A DNA stretch of 23,580 nt from Actinomycetota bacterium (GCA_005885325.1 VAYX01000060.1:1-23580), one strand, 5' to 3'; positions 15,951-23,455 are shown, numbered from the stretch's first letter. A program made the numbers and translations. Notes: a model not told the origin generated them from the letters alone.

Positions 15951-18469
15951 ACGCGCTGCCGGACCGGGCGAGCGTCGTCGTCATCGGCGCGGGGATCGTG
16001 GGCAACAGCGTCGCGTACCACCTGGCCCGGCTGGGGTGGAGGGACATCGTCCAGCTGGACAAGGGCCCCCTCCCCAACCCCGGCGGATCGACCGGCCATG
16101 CGTCGAACTTCATCTTCCTGGTGGATCACTCCAAGGAGATGACCGAGATCACGCTCGATAGCGTCCGCCAGTACAAGGAGCTCGGGGTGTTCACCGAGAG
16201 CGGGGGCATCGAGGTTGCCAGGACCCCCGAGCGGATGGAGGAGCTGAAGCGCCGAATGGCCTCGGCGAAATCCTGGGGGATCGAACCGGCCGAGCTGCTC
16301 ACGCCCTCCGAGGTCAAGGAGCTCGTCCCGTTCATCGACGAGACGGTCATCCTGGGTGGCTTCTCCTGTCCGGGGATCGGCGTGGTCGATTCGCTTCGCG
16401 CCGGCACCCTCATGCGGGAGGAGGCCGAGCGGCTGGGTGCCATCACGATCAACGCGAAAACCGAGGTGCTGGGCATCGACGTGGAGGATGGCCGGGTCCG
16501 CGGCGTCCGGACCGACGCCGGCGACATCCGCACCGACGTCATCGCCGTGTGCTGCGGGGTATGGAGCCCTCGGATCGGCCGGATGGCCGGCGCCACGATC
16601 CCGCTCACGCCGGCCGTCCACCAGATGATCGACGTCGGGCCGGTGCCGCTGTTCGAGAAGACCGTGGGCGAGATCGAGTACCCCATCGTCCGGGACGTGG
16701 ACACGAACATGTACGAGCGCCAGCACGGGAGCGAGTTCGAGATCGGGTCCTACGCACACCGGCCGATCCTCATCGAGCCCGACGGCATCCCCTCGATCGA
16801 GCAGGCGGCGCAGTCGCCCACCGAGCTTCCCTTCACCAAGGACGACTTCGATCCGCAGATGGAGGCGGCCTTGGAGCTCTTCCCCGACATCGTGGGCGAC
16901 GAGCGGGTGGGGGTGAAGTACGCGGTCAACGGGCTGATCTCGCTCACGCCGGACGGCATGCCGATCGTGGGGGAGACGCCCGAGGTCCGGGGGCTGTGGT
17001 CCGTGGCGGCCATCTGGGTCAAGGAGGGACCCGGGTTCGGCCGCACGGTCGCCGAATGGATGACCGACGGGTGCCCGGAGATCGACCCCCACGCCTCCGA
17101 CGCGGCCCGGTTCTACGACCACCAACGGACGAAGCGCCACATCCTGGCTCGGTCCGCCGAGGGCTACAACAAGACCTACGGCATCGTCCACCCCATGGAG
17201 CAGTGGGAGTCCAATCGGGACGTGCGACTCTCGCCGTTCAACGGGCGCGAACGCGACCTCGGCGCCGTGTTCTACGAGACCGCCGGATGGGAGCGCCCGT
17301 TCTGGTACGGATCCAACGAGGGGCTGCTCGACGAGTACGGCGACCGGGTGATGCCCCGCGAGGCGGAGTGGGAGGCGCGCTGGTGGTCTCCGATCATCAA
17401 CGCCGAACACCTGGCCATGCGGGATCGGGTGGCCATGGTCGACCTGTCGGCATTCGCCATCCTCGACATCGCCGGGCCCGCGGCGCTGGACTTCACGCAG
17501 CGGATGGCGGTCAAGCAGATGGACGTCCCTGTGGGGCGCGTGGTGTACACGCCGCTCCTGAATCCCGCCGGTGGCGTGAAGGCCGACCTCACGATCATGC
17601 GCCTGTCCGACGAACGGTTCCGCGTGGTGACCGGGGGGTTCTCCGGGATGGCCGACCGGAAGTGGTTCGTCTCGCACCTTCCGGAGGACGGCTCGGCCCA
17701 GCTGGACGACCAGACCTCGGCGTGGTGCACGCTCGGGCTGTGGGGCCCGAAGGCCCGGGACGTGCTTGGGGCCGCGACCGGCGACGACGTCTCGAACGAA
17801 GGGTTCCCCTTCGCCACCTGCCGGTGGATCGAGGTGGACACACTGAACGTGCTCGCGTCACGCATCTCGTACGTGGGCGAGCTCGGCTGGGAGCTGTACG
17901 TGCCGATGGAGCAAGGGGGGCGGCTCTGGGACGTGCTGTGGGAGGCCGGAAGGCCCCACGGCGTGGTCCCGGTGGGGATCGGTGTCTACGCCACGACGGC
18001 CCGCCTTGAGAAGTGCTACCGGGCCCACGGGAACGAGCTCGAGCTGGAGTTCGACCTGGTCGAGGCGGGCATGGCCGGGCCGGCGGTCAAGGACGAGGAC
18101 TTCATCGGGCGGGACGCGTACCTGAAGCAACGGGCGGAGGAGCCGGCCGCGGTGCTGTGCACGCTCACCGTGGACGATCCCACCTCGGCGTCCGGGGTGA
18201 AGCAGCGATACATGCTCGGGCGCGAGCCGATCCTGACGCGCAACGGCGAGCCGCTCGTGGACGCGAAGGGCCGGCGCTCCTACGTGACCAGCGCGGGCTC
18301 CGGGCCGTCGGTGGGCAAGCACATCCTCATGGCGTACCTGCCGCCGGACCGGGCGAAGGCCGGGGAGGAGCTCGCCGTCGAGTACTTCGGTGAGCGATAC
18401 CCGGTGACGGTGGCCGCCGTGGGGAGCACGCCCCTGTTCGACCCCTCGAACGAGCGGCTGAAGCGCTAG
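15947..18469 (+). CDS. Dimethylglycine/sarcosine dehydrogenase-like FAD oxidoreductase fused to GcvT
   Basis: 840 residues in the full domain order of dimethylglycine dehydrogenase. An N-terminal DAO-type FAD domain has the dinucleotide motif 'VVVIGAGIVGNSVAYHLARLG' (10-30). A linker (about 380-440) carries 'GAVFYETAGWERPFWYG', and a GcvT domain plus C-terminal barrel fills about 440-840 ('RLEKCYRAHGNELELEFDLVEAG'). His51 in 'GGSTGHASNF' aligns with the histidine that carries covalent FAD in the DMGDH family. The enzyme would oxidatively N-demethylate a substrate and hand the one-carbon unit to folate. The GTG start overlaps the upstream GcvT gene. The ETF genes follow after 7 bases, matching the known use of ETF as electron acceptor. 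The exact amine is unknown. Confidence 0.88.
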   Translation: MNALPDRASVVVIGAGIVGNSVAYHLARLGWRDIVQLDKGPLPNPGGSTGHASNFIFLVDHSKEMTEITLDSVRQYKELGVFTESGGIEVARTPERMEELKRRMASAKSWGIEPAELLTPSEVKELVPFIDETVILGGFSCPGIGVVDSLRAGTLMREEAERLGAITINAKTEVLGIDVEDGRVRGVRTDAGDIRTDVIAVCCGVWSPRIGRMAGATIPLTPAVHQMIDVGPVPLFEKTVGEIEYPIVRDVDTNMYERQHGSEFEIGSYAHRPILIEPDGIPSIEQAAQSPTELPFTKDDFDPQMEAALELFPDIVGDERVGVKYAVNGLISLTPDGMPIVGETPEVRGLWSVAAIWVKEGPGFGRTVAEWMTDGCPEIDPHASDAARFYDHQRTKRHILARSAEGYNKTYGIVHPMEQWESNRDVRLSPFNGRERDLGAVFYETAGWERPFWYGSNEGLLDEYGDRVMPREAEWEARWWSPIINAEHLAMRDRVAMVDLSAFAILDIAGPAALDFTQRMAVKQMDVPVGRVVYTPLLNPAGGVKADLTIMRLSDERFRVVTGGFSGMADRKWFVSHLPEDGSAQLDDQTSAWCTLGLWGPKARDVLGAATGDDVSNEGFPFATCRWIEVDTLNVLASRISYVGELGWELYVPMEQGGRLWDVLWEAGRPHGVVPVGIGVYATTARLEKCYRAHGNELELEFDLVEAGMAGPAVKDEDFIGRDAYLKQRAEEPAAVLCTLTVDDPTSASGVKQRYMLGREPILTRNGEPLVDAKGRRSYVTSAGSGPSVGKHILMAYLPPDRAKAGEELAVEYFGERYPVTVAAVGSTPLFDPSNERLKR

Positions 18470-18476
18470 CCCCTCG

Positions 18477-19238
18477 ATGGACGTCCTCGTCTGCGTCAAG
18501 CGGGTCCCGGTGACCGGCGGGCGCATCAGCCTGACCGATGACGAGCAGGACATCGACACGCGGTATCTGGGCTTCACGGTGAGCCCCCACGAGGAGTGCG
18601 CGGTCGAGGAGGCCGTTCGGCTGGTGGAGGCCCATGGCGGATCGAGCACCGTCCTCACGCTTGGCCCGGCGGTGGCGGAGGAGCAGCTTCGGGACGCCAT
18701 GTCCATGGGGGCGAACCGGGCGGTCCTGATCGAGGCCGAGGGCCCGGGTTGGGACGGGGGCGCCACGGCGGCCGCCATCGCCCGGGCCATCGGGGACGCC
18801 GGCGTGGAGTACGACCTCCTCCTGTTCGGCAACGAGTCCGCGGACGCCGGCGGCTACCAGGTCGGGATCCGGGTTGCCCATCTGCTCGACCTGCCCTGCG
18901 TGACCGGCGTGAAGCACCTGGAGATCCGGGATGGAAAGGCCGTTGCCCGCCGCGAGGGTCCCGGCGGCTTCGAGATCTACGAGGTCCCCCTCCCCGCGGT
19001 GATCACCGTGAAGGAGGGGATCAACCTGCCCCGGTACCCGTCGATCCCCGGGAGGTTGCGGGCCAAGAAGGCCCCGGTCGAGCGGCTGCATCTGGACGCA
19101 CCGCAACCGGGCCTGGAGAAGATCCGGCTGCGGCTCCCCCAGGGGCGCGACAAGCAGGTCGAGATCCTCGGGGACGGGGCGGCCGGGGTCGAGCGGGCGG
19201 TCGAGGTCCTTCGGCAGATCGGCGTGATGCCGCCGTGA
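18477..19238 (+). CDS. etfB: Electron transfer flavoprotein, beta subunit
   Basis: 253 residues, normal EtfB length. 'MDVLVCVKRVP' opens the AMP/FAD-binding fold. The nucleotide loop is visible in 'LLLFGNESADAGGYQVGIRVAHLL' (about 117-140), and the signature block reads 'LPAVITVKEGINLPRYPSIPGRLRAKK' (about 165-193). With EtfA it forms a soluble heterodimer that moves electrons from flavin dehydrogenases to the quinone pool. Its place directly after the DMGDH-like gene makes that protein the probable donor. The acyl-CoA dehydrogenase at 21527 is another possible donor. The start is an ATG at 18477, 7 bases after the preceding stop; no strong ribosome site is seen, which fits translational coupling. 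Confidence 0.94.
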   Translation: MDVLVCVKRVPVTGGRISLTDDEQDIDTRYLGFTVSPHEECAVEEAVRLVEAHGGSSTVLTLGPAVAEEQLRDAMSMGANRAVLIEAEGPGWDGGATAAAIARAIGDAGVEYDLLLFGNESADAGGYQVGIRVAHLLDLPCVTGVKHLEIRDGKAVARREGPGGFEIYEVPLPAVITVKEGINLPRYPSIPGRLRAKKAPVERLHLDAPQPGLEKIRLRLPQGRDKQVEILGDGAAGVERAVEVLRQIGVMPP

Positions 19239-20209
19239 TCGTCGGCCTGGTCGAGCACGACGGCGGAGTTGTGTCGGAGCCGTCGCTGCAGATGCTGACG
19301 CTCGGACGGCGCCTGGCGGAGCGGCTCGGCGAGCCGCTCGCCGCGCTCGTCATCGGATCGGAGGCACGCCCGGTGGTGGACGGCCTCGCCGCCTACGGCG
19401 TCGAGACCGTCCACCACGCCGTCGACGATCGGCTCGATCGCTACGCGCCGGACGCGTGGGCGGCCTGCGTCGTGGACCTGATGGGAACGGCAGGCCCGAC
19501 CGCGGTCCTGGCCGCCGGGACGGACCGGGGGAACGAGGTCATGGCCCACGTCGGCGCTCGGACGGGCCTGCCGGTGGGGGCCAACTGCACCGAGGTGCAA
19601 CCGGGCGACCCCTTCCTCGTGACCAGGCTGCGATGGGGCGGCAGCCTCCTCGAGGACGCCCGTCTGCACGGCGAGGTCAAGCTGCTGACCGTCGCCCCGC
19701 ATTCGATCCAGGCCGAGGAAGGCCCCGCCGCAGGTGGATGGTCCGTCGAGGAGTTCTCCCCCGCCCTGCAGGACACGGACTTCCGGGTGCAAGTGGCCCG
19801 GCAGGAGGGACGGCCCGCAGGCAAGGTGTCCCTTCCCGAGGCGCGTGTCGTCGTCGGTGGCGGACGCGGCGTGGGAAGCCCGGAGGGGTTCGGTCCGCTC
19901 GAGGAGCTCGCGGAGCTCCTCGGTGGCGTTGTCGGATGCTCCCGCGTGGTGACGAGCTTGGGATGGCGCCCTCACACGGACCAGGTGGGACAGACGGGCG
20001 TACGCATCGCTCCCGACATCTACATCGCCTGCGGCATCAGCGGGGCCATCCAGCACATGGTCGGGGCCAAGGGCGCGAAGCGGATCCTGGTGATCAACAC
20101 CGACCGCCAGGCGCCCATCCTGACCCACGCCGACTACGCCATCATCGGCGACGTCCAGCAGGTGGTTCCGGCCCTGGTCTCCGCCATCAGGGAGGGGAAG
20201 GGCCTATAG
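19235..20209 (+). CDS. etfA: Electron transfer flavoprotein, alpha subunit
   Basis: 324 residues from the GTG at 19235, which overlaps the etfB stop as GTGA. The frame is open upstream, but that is a shadow of etfB. The N-terminal half is the variable domain. The C-terminal FAD domain has 'ARVVVGGGRGVGSPEGF' (about 206-222) and the EtfA signature 'QVGQTGVRIAPDIYIACGISGAIQHMVGAKGAKRILVINTD' (from about 251), with 'API..HADYAIIGD' close to the C-terminus. All parts needed for FAD binding appear intact. It is the last gene of the nine-gene run; the next gene is 219 bases away with its own promoter-like sequence. Confidence 0.94.
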   Translation: MIVGLVEHDGGVVSEPSLQMLTLGRRLAERLGEPLAALVIGSEARPVVDGLAAYGVETVHHAVDDRLDRYAPDAWAACVVDLMGTAGPTAVLAAGTDRGNEVMAHVGARTGLPVGANCTEVQPGDPFLVTRLRWGGSLLEDARLHGEVKLLTVAPHSIQAEEGPAAGGWSVEEFSPALQDTDFRVQVARQEGRPAGKVSLPEARVVVGGGRGVGSPEGFGPLEELAELLGGVVGCSRVVTSLGWRPHTDQVGQTGVRIAPDIYIACGISGAIQHMVGAKGAKRILVINTDRQAPILTHADYAIIGDVQQVVPALVSAIREGKGL

Positions 20210-20236
20210 GGCGGGGGTCCGCGGGCACGCTTCGGG

Positions 20237-20266
20237 TTGCATCGGAGGCGTTTCGTCCGGGACAAT
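20237..20266 (+). promoter_or_regulatory. Candidate promoter of the cysteine-synthase-family gene
   Basis: TTGCAT (20237-20242) and GACAAT (20261-20266) are separated by 18 bases. Transcription would begin near 20273, giving a leader of about 155 bases before the start codon at 20429. The region 20210-20428 has no copy of the TetR operator. Confidence 0.42.
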
Positions 20267-20276
20267 TGAGGTTCTC

Positions 20277-20357
20277 ATGTGCCGGTTCTGGGTACCTCAC
20301 GCGCATCGGCGCCCGCGAGTCGGCCTCGCAGGCCGTACGGACGCGCGCACCGCCTGA
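20277..20357 (+). CDS. Possible 26-codon leader peptide ORF
   Basis: An ATG at 20277 opens a short frame that begins MCRFWVPHAHRRPRV and stops with TGA at 20355-20357, three bases before a strong hairpin. The predicted transcription start is only a few bases upstream, so it would be nearly leaderless; GAGG lies 5 bases before the ATG. It is Arg-rich with one early Cys codon. The frame differs from that of the downstream enzyme. It could be a regulatory leader or a chance ORF. No homologue is recognised. Confidence 0.28.
   Translation: MCRFWVPHAHRRPRVGLAGRTDARTA
20321..20335 (+). promoter_or_regulatory. Leader hairpin 1 with an alternative pairing
   Basis: CGGCCT-CGC-AGGCCG is a perfect 6-pair stem inside the short leader ORF. 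The overlapping GCGAG (20315-20319) / CTCGC (20325-20329) pairing would exclude it. Two mutually exclusive stems suit a switching leader but are easy to find by chance in GC-rich DNA. Confidence 0.3.
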
Positions 20358-20359
20358 TC

Positions 20360-20389
20360 TGCGACCGGCTTTCGCTTCGACCGGTCGCA
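20360..20389 (+). promoter_or_regulatory. Leader hairpin 2 before the cysteine-synthase-family gene
   Basis: TGCGACCGG / CCGGTCGCA is a perfect 9-pair stem with a 12-base loop. It starts three bases after the leader ORF stop codon and ends 39 bases before the ATG at 20429. No T-run follows, so it is not a standard terminator. It may be an attenuator or an RNA stabiliser. Confidence 0.45.
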
Positions 20390-20428
20390 CCGCCCGCGGA
20401 GACCCGCCGCACGAGGAGGAACCGCACG

Positions 20429-21463
20429 ATGGACTGGAACCGGTTCGAGCGGCCGCTCTCGTCGATGCTCGACGGGATCGGCTCCACGCCGCTGGTGCGG
20501 CTGCGGAAGGTCGAACCACCGGGTCACGAGCTGCTGGCGAAGGTCGAGTGGTACGGGCCGACGGGATCGGTCAAGGACCGGATCTATGCGTTCATGATCG
20601 AGCGCGCCGAGCGTCGAGGAGACCTTCGTCCCGGGATGACCATCCTCGAGTGCACGACGGGCAACGCCGGGATCGCCTGCGCGGCCGTAGCGGCCATCAA
20701 GGGATACCCCTGCGTCATCGTCATGCCGGAGGGCATGAGCGAGGAGCGGAAGAAGATGATCGGCGTGTACGGGGCCGAGCTCGTCCTCACCCCCGGTGCG
20801 GGGACCGACATCGACCTCGCGCTGGCGAAGATGCGGGAGATGGTGACGGCCCATCCGGGCCGGTACTTCGTCCCGGCCGAGTTCGAGAATCCCGACAACG
20901 TCGAGGCCCAGATGGGCTCGGGTCGCGAGATCTGGGAGCAGACGGGGGGATCCGTCGACGCCGTGGTCGCCGCTCAGGGCACCGGCGGCTGGATCACCGG
21001 CGTCGCCCGGTATCTGAAGGGGGAGGATCCGAGCGTGCACGCGTACGCCGTGGAGCCGTCCGAGTGCCCGCTGATCTCGGAGCAGCGATGGGGAACCCAC
21101 GGCGTGCCGGGGATCGGGGACGGCATCGTCCCCCGCAACCTGGACCTGGAGCTGTTGGATGGGATGGTCACGGCCTCCACGGAAGAGGCGCTCGAGATGG
21201 CGCGCCGCCTCGCGCGGGAGGAAGGCCTGCTCTGCGGACCTTCGACCGGGATCAACGTCGCCGCGGCCCTGAAGGTGGCCGAGAAGCACCCGGACTTCCA
21301 CCGGATCGTCACGGTCGTCGCGGACACCGGGCAGCGATACCTCTCGGGCGAGCTCTTCGGCGAGGGATCCGACGTGTACGCTCCTGACCGGAAGCACCCC
21401 ATCGACCCCTACTCGCTCGAGCAGCTCCGGCTCCACGCGAGCCGCCTCGAGTTCATCAGCTGA
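20429..21463 (+). CDS. Cysteine synthase / cystathionine beta-synthase family PLP enzyme
   Basis: 344 residues from the ATG at 20429, with GAGGAGGA about 8 bases upstream. The frame is open to 20279, but those residues look non-coding. It is a fold-type II PLP enzyme. Lys49 in 'PTGSVKDRI' is the Schiff-base lysine, 'ILECTTGNAGIACAAVAA' (about 72-89) is the substrate/phosphate loop, and 'AQGTGGWITG' binds the PLP phosphate. 'GPSTGIN' near the C-terminus replaces the GxSSGA of typical CysK, and TTGNAG replaces TSGNTG, so the substrate may differ from O-acetylserine. No CBS regulatory domain is present. It is expected to make a C-S or similar bond at the beta carbon of a serine derivative. It stands alone between the ETF genes and the acyl-CoA dehydrogenase. 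Confidence 0.85.
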   Translation: MDWNRFERPLSSMLDGIGSTPLVRLRKVEPPGHELLAKVEWYGPTGSVKDRIYAFMIERAERRGDLRPGMTILECTTGNAGIACAAVAAIKGYPCVIVMPEGMSEERKKMIGVYGAELVLTPGAGTDIDLALAKMREMVTAHPGRYFVPAEFENPDNVEAQMGSGREIWEQTGGSVDAVVAAQGTGGWITGVARYLKGEDPSVHAYAVEPSECPLISEQRWGTHGVPGIGDGIVPRNLDLELLDGMVTASTEEALEMARRLAREEGLLCGPSTGINVAAALKVAEKHPDFHRIVTVVADTGQRYLSGELFGEGSDVYAPDRKHPIDPYSLEQLRLHASRLEFIS

Positions 21464-21478
21464 GCCGTCCGGCCCCGG

Positions 21479-21494
21479 CTGAACCACCGTTCAG
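21479..21494. promoter_or_regulatory. Palindromic operator O3 upstream of the acyl-CoA dehydrogenase
   Basis: CTGAACCACCGTTCAG is a perfect 6-base-arm inverted repeat (CTGAAC/GTTCAG) with a 4-base centre. It overlaps the -35 position of the promoter whose -10 is at 21504-21509. It is the most symmetrical of the five sites together with O4. Confidence 0.62.
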
Positions 21495-21509
21495 ACGGCA
21501 CGCTATGCT
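21479..21509 (+). promoter_or_regulatory. Candidate promoter of the acyl-CoA dehydrogenase gene
   Basis: The -10 hexamer TATGCT (21504-21509) follows a weak -35 (CTGAAC) by 19 bases. The ribosome site GGAGG (21516-21520) and the GTG at 21527 follow closely. The layout matches the hydratase and FAD-oxidoreductase promoters. Confidence 0.48.
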
Positions 21510-21526
21510 CGACCCGGAGGTGGGCG

Positions 21527-22702
21527 GTGACCTACCCGATGACCGACGAGGACCGAGCTATCCAGGAAAAGGCCAGGCGGTTCGTCGACGAGGAACTGAT
21601 CCCTCACGAGCTCGAGGCCGAGATGAACGCCGGCCAGCTCCCCCGAGACGTCATCGAACGGCAGCAGGCCAAGCTCCGGGAGCTCGGGCTGTGGTCCATC
21701 AACATGCCGAGGGATCTGGGGGGCACCGAGCTCACGTCGTTCCAGCAGGTGCTGGTGTCGGAGCAGATCGGCCGGGTCACGAACGGCCTGGGATGGGTCC
21801 TGCACACCGGTCCGGAATGGGCCGTGGGCGTGTTCACGGCGGACCAGGTGGACCGCTATCTGAAACCCATGGTCGCGGGCGACAAGCGCGAGTGCTACGC
21901 GATCACGGAGCCGAACGCGGGATCCGACGTCGACGCCATCGAGGCGACGGCCCGCCGCGAGGGTGGCGACTACCTCCTGAACGGGACGAAGTGGCACGTG
22001 ACCTCGTTCAACAAGGCCGAGGTGGTCTTCTTCCAGGCCAAGCTGGCCGGCGGCCCGAAGGCCGGCTCCCACGCGCTGTTCATCGTCGACATCCCGTCCG
22101 AGGGGTTGCGCATGGTGCGCGCTCCCGCGTACTCACACACCTACGCGGACCAACACGCGATCCTGGAGTTCGAGGACGTGCGGGTGCCGGCGGCCAACCT
22201 GATCGGTGACGAGGGCGGCGGCATGGACTTCACGTACGCCTGGTTCCGATACGAGCGGTTGATGATCGCCGCCCGGTGCTGCGGCGCGGCCGAGCGCCTG
22301 ATCGAGGAGGCAACGGCCTTCGCGAAGGAGCGGGTGCAGTTCGGACAGCCGATCATGTCGTACCAGGCCATCCAGCACATGCTGGCCGACTCGCTCACCG
22401 AGCTGTGGGCGGCGCGCCTCATGACCTATCGGCTCGGGCGGGAGATCGACGAGGGCGTCGACCTGAAGGTCCAGCACGCGCATTGCTCCATGGCCAAGCT
22501 CTACGCGAGCGAGATGGCCAATCGCGTGGCCGACCGGGCGGTGCAGATCTTCGGGGGCCGGGGATACATGCGCGAGAACGTCGCCGAGCGGTTCTACCGG
22601 GAGCTGCGGGTGGACCGGATCTGGGAGGGCACCTCGGAGATCCAGCGGAACATCATCGCCGACCAGCTGGCCAAGCGCGGCGCCGGAACGCTCGCCGGCT
22701 GA
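21527..22702 (+). CDS. Acyl-CoA dehydrogenase
   Basis: FAD-dependent dehydrogenase of 391 residues, full family length. The GTG at 21527 has GGAGG 6 bases upstream; an ATG four codons later (MTDEDR) is an alternative. Domains are an N-terminal helical part (about 1-125), the mid beta part with 'CYAITEPNAGSD' (about 122-133) and 'LNGTKWHVTS' (about 149-158), and a C-terminal helical part. 'ERVQFGQPIMSYQAIQHMLADS' and 'QIFGGRGYMRENVAERFYRELRVDRIWEGTSEIQR' are standard. Glu367 in IWEGT is at the catalytic-base position of medium- and short-chain members. Electrons would go to ETF. The promoter carries operator O3. The 3' end converges on the tetR gene with 12 bases between stops. The acyl-CoA substrate is not predictable. 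Confidence 0.93.
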   Translation: MTYPMTDEDRAIQEKARRFVDEELIPHELEAEMNAGQLPRDVIERQQAKLRELGLWSINMPRDLGGTELTSFQQVLVSEQIGRVTNGLGWVLHTGPEWAVGVFTADQVDRYLKPMVAGDKRECYAITEPNAGSDVDAIEATARREGGDYLLNGTKWHVTSFNKAEVVFFQAKLAGGPKAGSHALFIVDIPSEGLRMVRAPAYSHTYADQHAILEFEDVRVPAANLIGDEGGGMDFTYAWFRYERLMIAARCCGAAERLIEEATAFAKERVQFGQPIMSYQAIQHMLADSLTELWAARLMTYRLGREIDEGVDLKVQHAHCSMAKLYASEMANRVADRAVQIFGGRGYMRENVAERFYRELRVDRIWEGTSEIQRNIIADQLAKRGAGTLAG

Positions 22703-22714
22703 GGGACGAGCGCG

Positions 22715-23329
22715 TTACAGGTCGAACCCGATCTCCTGCGCGGCCACCTCCATGCAGGCCCGGTGCATCCGCTCCGGCGCGACCTGGCTGTCGTTCATGA
22801 TCACCTGGATGGCCAGGCCGTCGATCAGCGAGCCGAGCCGGAGCGCGATCTCGTCGGCGTCTCTCGCCGGGAACTCGCCGGCGGCCTGTCCCGCCCGGAT
22901 GATGTCGGCGATGGATTGGCGCCACCGCTGGTCCAGGATCTCGCGGTCCTTCGCCATCTGGGGGTCCCGAAGCGCCCGCACCCACACCTCCATCCACAGG
23001 GCCCACTCGTCGAGCTTGCCGTACTCGGGCAGGTAGCCCGGGACGGACAGGTCGATCACGCGACGCAATTGCTCCTTGGCGGTGGGCAGCCGGCGGATCT
23101 CGCGGGACATCCGAACGAAGAAGTCGTCGTTCGCGTAGGTCAGGGCCTCGGCCAGCAGCCGGTCCTTGGAGTCGAAGTAGTACAGGATCAGACCCGGCGA
23201 GACACCGGCGGCGTCGGCCACGTCGGAAATCCTCGTCTCGGCCAGACCCCGCTCGGTGATCACGCGGGCGGCCGCGTCCAGGATCTCCTGGTGCCGGTCC
23301 TTGGTCGCCTTGGGCCGAACCGCGCTCAT
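22715..23329 (-). CDS. TetR-family transcriptional repressor, BetI-like
   Basis: 204 residues from the ATG at 23327-23329, with GGGAGGG 5 bases upstream. The N-terminus is a clear TetR helix-turn-helix: 'HQEILDAAARVITERGLAETRISDVADAAGVSPGLILYYFDSKDRLLAEAL' spans about residues 13-63. The C-terminal ligand domain has 'WALWMEVWVRALRDPQM' and 'ALRLGSLIDGLAIQVIM', the pattern of BetI-type C-terminal domains (TetR_C_6). BetI represses choline/betaine genes, but its relatives sense many ligands. The gene has its own promoter, followed by operator O4, so autorepression is likely. Sister sites stand before potD, the hydratase operon, the acyl-CoA dehydrogenase and the divergent FAD oxidoreductase. 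That set is the predicted local regulon. The ligand is unknown; an acyl-CoA or an onium compound would fit. Confidence 0.92.
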   Translation of the reverse strand: MSAVRPKATKDRHQEILDAAARVITERGLAETRISDVADAAGVSPGLILYYFDSKDRLLAEALTYANDDFFVRMSREIRRLPTAKEQLRRVIDLSVPGYLPEYGKLDEWALWMEVWVRALRDPQMAKDREILDQRWRQSIADIIRAGQAAGEFPARDADEIALRLGSLIDGLAIQVIMNDSQVAPERMHRACMEVAAQEIGFDL

Positions 23330-23387
23330 CCGCGCCCTCCCATCCCCTTGAACGCCGAACAGTCCGGCACGGTGCCATGTCTCTCTT

Positions 23388-23401
23388 TGAACTGTCGTTC
23401 A
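23388..23401. promoter_or_regulatory. Palindromic operator O4 in the tetR promoter
   Basis: TGAACTGTCGTTCA is a perfect inverted repeat of arms TGAAC/GTTCA with a 4-base centre. It lies immediately downstream of the tetR -10 (23406-23411 on the minus strand), about at the transcription start. This is the same position O1 holds relative to potD. Confidence 0.62.
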
Positions 23402-23405
23402 GCGA

Positions 23406-23433
23406 ACCATACCTGGTCAGCCGGGGGTGTCAA
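23406..23433 (-). promoter_or_regulatory. Promoter of the tetR gene
   Basis: On the minus strand a perfect -35 TTGACA (23428-23433) is followed after 16 bases by TATGGT (23406-23411). It is the strongest promoter-like sequence in the window. Operator O4 begins 4 bases further downstream. Confidence 0.6.
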
Positions 23434-23455
23434 CCCGGCGCAACGGCCCTGTGGC

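Noticed and set aside
21527..22702. DmdC (methylmercaptopropionyl-CoA dehydrogenase) as the identity of the acyl-CoA dehydrogenase, completing a DMSP pathway.
   Set aside because: As I recall, DmdC proteins are much longer than 391 residues, and this protein looks like an ordinary short acyl-CoA dehydrogenase.
23348..23353. Lone TTGAAC half-site in the tetR 5' region, about 35 bases from O4.
   Set aside because: It has no inverted partner at the right spacing (the following GAACAG is in direct orientation), so it is not counted as an operator.
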